Shown: positions 61,501-64,000 of the stretch, piece after piece
How positions within the stretch are numbered: position 1 is the first letter of the stretch
Layout of the letters: each line of letters begins with the position of its first letter
Assembly (NCBI GenBank): GCA_003952965.2
Contig: CM025853.1
Location: 12,835,204 to 12,899,203, forward strand
Direction of reading: 5' to 3'
DNA length: 64,000 nucleotides
From: Morella rubra
Lineage: Eukaryota; Streptophyta; Magnoliopsida; Fagales; Myricaceae
The notes under the pieces: generated by a model
The model's input: the letters and a program-made list of their open reading frames with translations, nothing else
What the model was told of the DNA's origin: nothing
Databases searched by the model: none
Translations under genes and position numbers: made by a program

Positions 61501-63667
61501 AGAAGGTAGTGCTTGAGGAATCAAAGAATGAAGCGGAGAAGAAGTACAATGAAATTAACGAACAGGTCAGTGCTCTACAGGGTGATGTACCATTCTGATG
61601 ATATGGTAACATGTGTGGCTTCATTCAGTATGAGGTGTATGAAGCAGCATGTTTCACCACTAAACCTTCAGATATCCGTTGTTGGAATTTGCACCTTTAG
61701 TGATTTAGTTGACTCTGGCGAGAGTTTCATAAGTGGATGTGCTCATGCTGATTTTATGTTGGTTTGGCTTGCCAAATTTCTATATGCTTCTGCAAAATGC
61801 GAAGCTAGTGGTTGAGATAAACATATGTTCTCTTCCTATGTGGTACTTTTAAGATCGAGTGAGAGTTAGAAGTTTACAGGGCTGAAGTTGGGGTTAGGTA
61901 TCGTTAGAGTTTACAGTGTAATCTTCCTACTTTGGTGCAGCGAAACTTTTTTGCCATTGCCCACTGTGCACGTAGAGGCAGCAATGAGGAAAAACAGCAA
62001 ATGAACTTGGGATGGACCTTCTGATTGTTTTCCTTCATTTTCCAATTTCTATTTTTGCCAAAGCTAATGGTTCCACCACGCTTTCTTTTTTGTTCTGTTT
62101 TCTAGTTTGTGAGCAATTTACTTGACTACACCATTTAGGCAAATAATGTTCAACCACGCTTTCTTTTTTGTTCTGTTTTCTAGTTTGTGAGCAATTTACT
62201 TGACTACACCATTTAGGCGAATAATGTTTTACCTCATTCGTGTCATTATTTTACCTCATTCGTGTCATTATCTGACAACTTTTACTTCGAACATCTATGT
62301 CAGGAAGAAGCAGAATCAGTAGTGTGAATTGGCAATTTTATATTTCTTGTTTTCTGCTAATGTTCATCATTGAAGACTTTCTTAAGAATGAGGTGTAGAC
62401 ATTAAAGGTTTTCGTATAGTTATAAGTCACTCACAGGGAATCCAACTTGATTCTGTTGTGGAGGGTAGTGCCATATGTCAATATATCTGGTGTGTGATTA
62501 ATGTGTATTCCCGGGTATATAGGTGTGTGTAGCCATGTGTACGCACCCTCATTTGTGCATGTGCGAATGGCGACAAATATATGCATCAAGATATAGAGTT
62601 ATTTAATAATGATGTTTATTTTTGCGATGTGCCTTCATGGATAAAGACACTTCCTTTTTAAGAAGGGACTTTCGTTATGAAGTTACTGAAAGGGCCTCTT
62701 CAGTACATGGGATATACAGAAAAAAATATAAGCAAAGGAATAGAAAATTGATCTAGCACCTGGAATCTATAAAACCTATATGGAGGTGAAAAAAATACCG
62801 GAGTCTTGTAATACATCTATCTCTAGAAGTGCAAACTTCTTTATCAATCAGTAAATATTAACTAGATCTAAGTGCAAGAAAGAGAAAGCAGTGCAAAAAT
62901 TATTGATCAATCACTAAACAGTAGTTAATTCTAGGTCGTCTTTTTCTGAGATGAGCATTGAGATCATATTAGGAAAGCTTCTATCTTGTCATAAGTGTTT
63001 AGGAGTCTATACCAGACATAGGTTGGCTCTACTCATTCCTCCAGGGGCACTGAAAAAACATCTAAGCTAGGTTGCCCAAGTCATACAAAGTTTCTGTAGT
63101 TTATGACCATTGTGTAAGGAATGATACACCTTAGAAAGTTTCTGATTTTTATGCAAATCAAGTATGCTAGAAGATTCCTACTGCATGTGATGTCATGAAG
63201 ATAAGTTCAAAATTTCATGTCAAATTCCTTCTAAACATGCGATTTCTTCTGCATATTGTATTTGTAAAATCCTTTGCAAGTTTTTATTCTTTGTCATGCA
63301 TTTTGGTGTTCTTTTGATCTGGGCTCCTTTTGTGTTCTTCAGAACAAAATACTGCACAGTCGGCTTGATGCTTTGCACATCCAATTAGCTGAGAAGCACC
63401 GTTCTTCTGTGGGAATCTCTTCTGGAAGTACTGTCCCTGAAACGCTTGGTGATGTTGGTTTGCAGAATGTTGTTAATTATCTCCGTCGGTCAAAGGAAAT
63501 TGTAGGTTTCTTTTGTCATGCTACTACTCTCTTTCTCTCTCTAAACCATGCACATGCACATAAACAGACATGTATCTAGTGTAAGCTTATCAATTCTGCT
63601 TTATCTTTAACAGGCAGAAACAGAGCTTTCCCTGCTAAAACAGGAAAAGCTGCGACTGCAATCCCAA
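22569..63667 (+). CDS. NUA: NUCLEAR PORE ANCHOR (plant TPR/Mlp homologue), 5' part, 36 exons, runs off the window
   Basis: Exons: 22569-22874, 23001-23147, 23255-23353, 24957-25085, 25214-25306, 25399-25464, 27234-27323, 27414-27491, 29291-29400, 31114-31234, 31323-31415, 31836-31884, 33374-33477, 33552-33620, 34279-34416, 34526-34630, 34720-34833, 47060-47138, 48232-48275, 48369-48442, 56626-56728, 56877-57011, 57087-57185, 57254-57295, 57402-57455, 57694-57873, 58060-58107, 58869-58919, 59787-59870, 59950-60024, 60178-60362, 60437-60539, 60928-61044, 61473-61565, 63343-63501, 63614-63667. All are GT-AG and in frame, about 1230 codons; the family is about 2100 aa. The protein is the nuclear-basket nucleoporin. 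In Arabidopsis it anchors SUMO protease ESD4 and acts in mRNA export and flowering time. Diagnostic stretches: [10 protein letters not shown] start, SITAEQTC-like [71 protein letters not shown]. Nearly all is heptad coiled coil. The [15 protein letters not shown] region is the TPR/MLP1/MLP2 domain. Exons are short and intact; several introns carry transposons. The C-terminal part lies beyond 64000. Confidence 0.95.
23354..24956 (+). other. NUA: NUA intron 3, 1.6 kb
   Basis: No transposon ends or foreign coding sequence are recognised. ORFs inside are short and motif-free. A diverged internal direct repeat (ATTGCTGACA-AAATGT) occurs near 24467 and 24576. Confidence 0.6.
25465..27233 (+). other. 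NUA: NUA intron 6, 1.8 kb
   Basis: I see no recognisable mobile element or RNA gene. A short tandem TAGACTATGG repeat lies near 26700-26719. The rest is ordinary AT-rich intron. Confidence 0.55.
27409..27413 (+). promoter_or_regulatory. NUA: NAGNAG tandem splice acceptor before NUA exon 8
   Basis: The intron ends in CAAGCAG directly before ACACATTTGG. Using the first AG adds one Gln codon; using the second starts with Thr and matches the spacing known for Arabidopsis NUA (LE-four residues-QVE). Both choices keep frame. Confidence 0.6.
27665..28010. mobile_element. Possible AT-rich MITE in NUA intron 8
   Basis: The left end GGTTACATGTTTTAAAAA and the right end, inverted, GGTTGTGTTTTGAAACATTT resemble terminal inverted repeats. 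The interior is non-coding and A/T-rich. No target duplication was confirmed, and the call rests only on the similar ends. Confidence 0.35.
28134..29063 (+). mobile_element. Internally deleted L1-type LINE with perfect 17-bp target duplication
   Basis: ATCTACTTTCTTTTGAG occurs at 28134-28150 and again at 29047-29063, flanking an insert of 896 bp that ends in an A-run. The 5' part encodes the start of ORF1 (28251-28685, 144 aa, with a DUF4283-like [20 protein letters not shown] stretch). The 3' part encodes the extreme C-terminus of ORF2 (a [17 protein letters not shown]-like stretch) and the LINE 3' UTR with an AATAAAATTGGC signal. All of EN and RT is missing, so the copy is an internal-deletion derivative moved in trans, or it lost its middle after landing. 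The identical target duplications suggest a recent insertion. It lies in sense orientation in NUA intron 8. Confidence 0.88.
29401..31113 (+). other. NUA: NUA intron 9, 1.7 kb
   Basis: A poly-T run lies near 30292-30308 and a TCTC tract near 30152. No transposon ends or coding sequence are recognised. Confidence 0.55.
31937..31956. repeat. Poly-C tract in NUA intron 12
   Basis: A run of about 18 C residues is followed by GGCCCGGC and then an A-run. It is unusual in an AT-rich intron and is also a place where assembly length may be wrong. Confidence 0.7.
32385..32795. mobile_element. Tourist-like MITE with ATA target duplication, hit by a LINE tail
   Basis: The left terminus GGTGTTGTTTAGCATGGCAA and the right terminus, inverted, GGTCTTGTTTAGCATCCTAC are terminal inverted repeats. 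ATA flanks both ends (32385-32387 and 32793-32795). The interior is AT-rich with repeated GGAGATTG-TTTTTATTGG motifs. The left terminus is present twice because of an insertion (next entry). It is about 405 bp including the 37-bp insertion plus duplication. Confidence 0.75.
32388..32439 (+). mobile_element. 22-nt LINE 3'-tail insertion with 15-bp target duplication
   Basis: GGTGTTGTTTAGCAT at 32388-32402 is repeated exactly at 32425-32439. Between them is only TACTTATC followed by 13 A and a G. The 3' ends of the full LINEs here read CTTACTTAT-A(n), CTTACATATC-A(n) and CCTTAT-A(n). The insert is therefore best read as the last bases of such a LINE, almost entirely 5'-truncated. It lies in the terminal repeat of the MITE. 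Confidence 0.75.
32823..33098. mobile_element. MITE with long inverted ends in NUA intron 12
   Basis: The left arm (AGGGCAAAAGTGTAATATAT, later CTGGCAATTGATCCTC and TTTGGCCCCTCA) matches the inverted right arm (AGGGATAATAATACTTACTC, later CTTGGCAATCAACTCC and CAAGTTCCCCTCA). It is about 275 bp and non-coding. Arms of more than 100 bases make it a hairpin-forming element. The target duplication is uncertain. Confidence 0.65.
35946..36153 (-). repeat. 3' LTR of the copia element
   Basis: About 208 bp, matching 45628-45815 at about 96 percent apart from one 21-bp length difference. On the coding (minus) strand it begins TATTAACCG and ends TTTAACA, so the termini are TA...CA rather than the usual TG...CA. 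Confidence 0.88.
41163..45486 (+). mobile_element. L1-type LINE nested in the copia element, 5'-truncated, degenerate
   Basis: This runs from the C-terminal part of ORF1 (41175-41480), through a MITE insertion (41488-41693), to ORF2 (start 41781) and an A-run ending at 45486, with AATAAAG just before. ORF2 parts: endonuclease ([10 protein letters not shown] at the start, YGPN, a [10 protein letters not shown] stretch, [17 protein letters not shown]), reverse transcriptase ([20 protein letters not shown] near 43330, [19 protein letters not shown] near 43828), and a C-terminal zinc-binding zf-RVT (CYLC...H-x4-C near 45035-45090). The coding frame is broken: stops after SRIDRF... near 42456 and near 42663, frame changes in the linker, and a stop in KA near 43558 where about 30 nt of the YDHVNW region are gone. 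The element is dead. I found no clear target duplication, so copia sequence may have been lost at the junction. Confidence 0.88.
41485..41696. mobile_element. Tourist-like MITE, 206 bp, TAA target duplication, inside the LINE
   Basis: The element 41488-41693 starts GGGTCTATTTGTTTG and, read inverted from the right, GGGTCTGTTTGCAAAAA. TAA lies on both sides (41485-41487 and 41694-41696), the classical PIF/Harbinger MITE target. The interior (GAAAAAGTGAAGAGAGAGAT, then AGTGAAAAGTAATGATTTGA) is shared, inverted, with the copy at 46201-46415. Confidence 0.88.
45615..45815 (-). repeat. 5' LTR and primer-binding site of the copia element
   Basis: The LTR is 45628-45815 (188 bp). The primer-binding site 45615-45627 reads TGGTATCAGAGCT on the minus strand, complementary to plant initiator-Met tRNA. 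The abutting AAGCT at 45816-45820 pairs with AAGCC at the other end as the target duplication. Confidence 0.88.
46201..46415. mobile_element. Tourist-like MITE, second copy in NUA intron 17
   Basis: The interior is the inverted version of the MITE at 41488-41693 (CTCTCTCCCCATCAAATCAT, TTTTCACTATAATAAATAT, CTTCACTTTTTCACCAATTT). The left end GGGGTGTGTTTGTTT follows TTA. The right end is less certain (CCAAATGGCCTCC). Confidence 0.65.
49070..55026 (+). mobile_element. Second L1-type LINE, degenerate, interrupted by an LTR
   Basis: The 5' piece (about 49070-49486) covers the end of ORF1 and the endonuclease start (a TKIEVFSG-like stretch, then the VGASGGI region). It resumes at 51603 with [33 protein letters not shown] and [10 protein letters not shown] follows at 52830-53396: [31 protein letters not shown], the [12 protein letters not shown] motif, [16 protein letters not shown], then LLFVDD where active elements have FADD. 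A zf-RVT-like end lies near 54560-54640 and an A-run at 55017-55026 after AATAAATTG. There are many stops and frame changes and a 24-bp tandem duplication near 54073-54121. It is dead. The 5' boundary and target duplication are unresolved. It is the same family as the LINE at 41163-45486, with the KAYDHVNW block still present. Confidence 0.82.
49482..51607. mobile_element. Probable solo LTR (about 2.1 kb) inside the LINE
   Basis: The insert 49487-51602 begins TGTAATAGCCCGGACC and ends GCTCGGGGTATGACA, so it has TG...CA termini that are short inverted repeats of each other. GTGGG and TTGGG flank it as a near-perfect 5-bp target duplication, and the LINE reading (EIQW then FSGIY) continues on either side. 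There is no gag or pol, and no second LTR is seen, so a solo LTR left by recombination of a gypsy-type element is the best reading. A 110-bp-spaced internal direct repeat (AACGCCCATACAT) lies at about 50340-50500. A small non-autonomous element is the alternative. Confidence 0.72.
57874..58059 (+). other. NUA: NUA intron 26
   Basis: A short intron with a T-run near 57906 and the acceptor CTCAG before MKLSDLE. Nothing else was noted. Confidence 0.6.
58391..58523 (+). mobile_element. tRNA-derived SINE in NUA intron 27
   Basis: The flanks TTCTTGTT at 58391-58398 and 58516-58523 are a target duplication. The element (58399-58515) has a perfect A-box form TAGCTCAAGTGG at 58411-58422, a B-box-like GGTTGAATCC at 58456-58465 and an A-tail. 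About 117 bp, sense orientation, non-coding. The head is the same type as the pair at 13612-13815. Confidence 0.85.
59991..60116 (+). repeat. NUA: 63-bp tandem duplication spanning the NUA exon 30 donor
   Basis: Unit one (59991-60053) holds the end of exon 30 and the first 29 bases of intron 30. Unit two (60054-60116) repeats it with a few changes. GATGGAATGTGCCCATGAAA and GATGGAAGGTGCCCATGAAA begin the two units. The duplication copies the splice donor: GAG/GTATTG at 60024/60025 and GAT/GTGTCG at 60087/60088. Unit length is a multiple of three. Confidence 0.85.
60025..60177 (+). other. NUA: NUA intron 30: 153 nt, stop-free, in frame
   Basis: The intron length is 153 nt (51 codons) with no in-frame stop, so its retention would add 51 residues. 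Use of the second donor at 60088 would add 21 residues that repeat the end of exon 30. The canonical choice (donor 60025, acceptor ending 60177) matches the family: KN-E followed by [19 protein letters not shown]. The 3' half of the intron translates as hydrophobic sequence, typical of a T-rich tract, so full retention would break the coiled coil. Confidence 0.75.
61566..63342 (+). other. NUA: NUA intron 34, 1.8 kb
   Basis: It contains a near-perfect 78-bp tandem duplication (62075-62152 and 62153-62230) followed by a perfect 22-bp tandem repeat (TTTTACCTCATTCGTGTCAT and two more bases, at about 62227-62270). No mobile element or coding sequence is recognised. Confidence 0.7.
62075..62230. 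repeat. 78-bp tandem duplication in NUA intron 34
   Basis: Both units start ACCACGCTTTCTTTTTTGTT and include TAGTTTGTGAGCAATTTACT. I count only one or two differences, so the event is recent or kept alike by conversion. Confidence 0.88.
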
Positions 63668-63706
63668 GTAAGTTGATTTATGTTCATCCTACTATGTATG
63701 TTTATT

Positions 63707-63916
63707 AGAGTGGTGTTTGGATGCTAAATATTTGGCCAGCTCAAATATTTGGCTTAATAAAATAACTATAAAATAATCTATCTGCCTATTAAATTATCTC
63801 CTTTTATCACAATAAACATATAAAAGTCACTCAAATCATCTCTCTCTTCACTTTTCATCAACTCTCATAAACCAAAATTTTTAAACTCTCCAAATTTTGG
63901 CATCCAAACGCCACTA
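63707..63916. mobile_element. Tourist-like MITE in NUA intron 36
   Basis: The left end GTGGTGTTTGGATGCTAAAT and the right end, inverted, GTGGCGTTTGGATGCCAAAA are terminal inverted repeats. The interior (CTCTCTTCACTTTTCATCAA and others) resembles the other Tourist-like copies in this window. Flanks TTA and TTC are a possible weak duplication. Confidence 0.7.
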
Positions 63917-64000
63917 TTCATTATTTTCTTTATCTTGTTTGCAAATTATGCTAACCCCTATGGAGAAAGCCAAAGGACAAATATTTTTTCTGTAAATCGT

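Overview
The window is AT-rich plant nuclear DNA. It has spliced genes with GT-AG introns, plant-type L1 LINEs, Ty1/copia remains, Tourist-like MITEs, a CACTA element and tRNA-derived SINEs. The proteins are eudicot-like. A woody eudicot is my best guess, but the species cannot be fixed from the sequence alone. There is no bacterial-type operon, CRISPR array or rRNA.

Layout: (1) 1-9400 is mostly repeat-rich intergenic DNA around one intact gene, a cytosolic class I-type small heat-shock protein (minus strand, 2035-2514) with a TATA box and a heat-shock element upstream. Two weak hypothetical ORFs (5737-6072 plus, 6201-6578 minus) follow. (2) 9406-11446 is a non-autonomous CACTA transposon with a perfect 3-bp target duplication and large internal palindromes. 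(3) 11450-15980 is intergenic and holds several SINE copies and MITEs. (4) 16143-18020 is a five-exon plus-strand gene for a plant DNA-3-methyladenine glycosylase I (TAG) family protein of 409 aa. (5) 18021-22568 is intergenic, with a Tourist-like MITE and a duplicated leader block. (6) 22569 to beyond the window end is one very large plus-strand gene, the plant TPR homologue NUCLEAR PORE ANCHOR. I could place 36 exons (about 1230 codons, roughly the N-terminal 60 percent), every junction keeping frame.

The NUA gene is stretched by transposons lodged in its introns while the exons stay short and intact. Intron 17 (12.2 kb) holds a broken copia element, which holds an L1 LINE, which holds a Tourist-like MITE. 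Intron 20 (8.2 kb) holds another L1 LINE split by a probable solo LTR. Intron 8 holds a small internally deleted LINE with a perfect 17-bp target duplication. Intron 12 holds a MITE whose end was hit by a 22-nt LINE-tail insertion. Intron 27 holds a SINE.

I found no convincing new multi-gene system. The most interesting points are the nested transposon stack, the stop-free and partly duplicated intron 30 of NUA that could give in-frame isoforms, the CACTA element with its hairpins, and the ultra-short LINE insertion.
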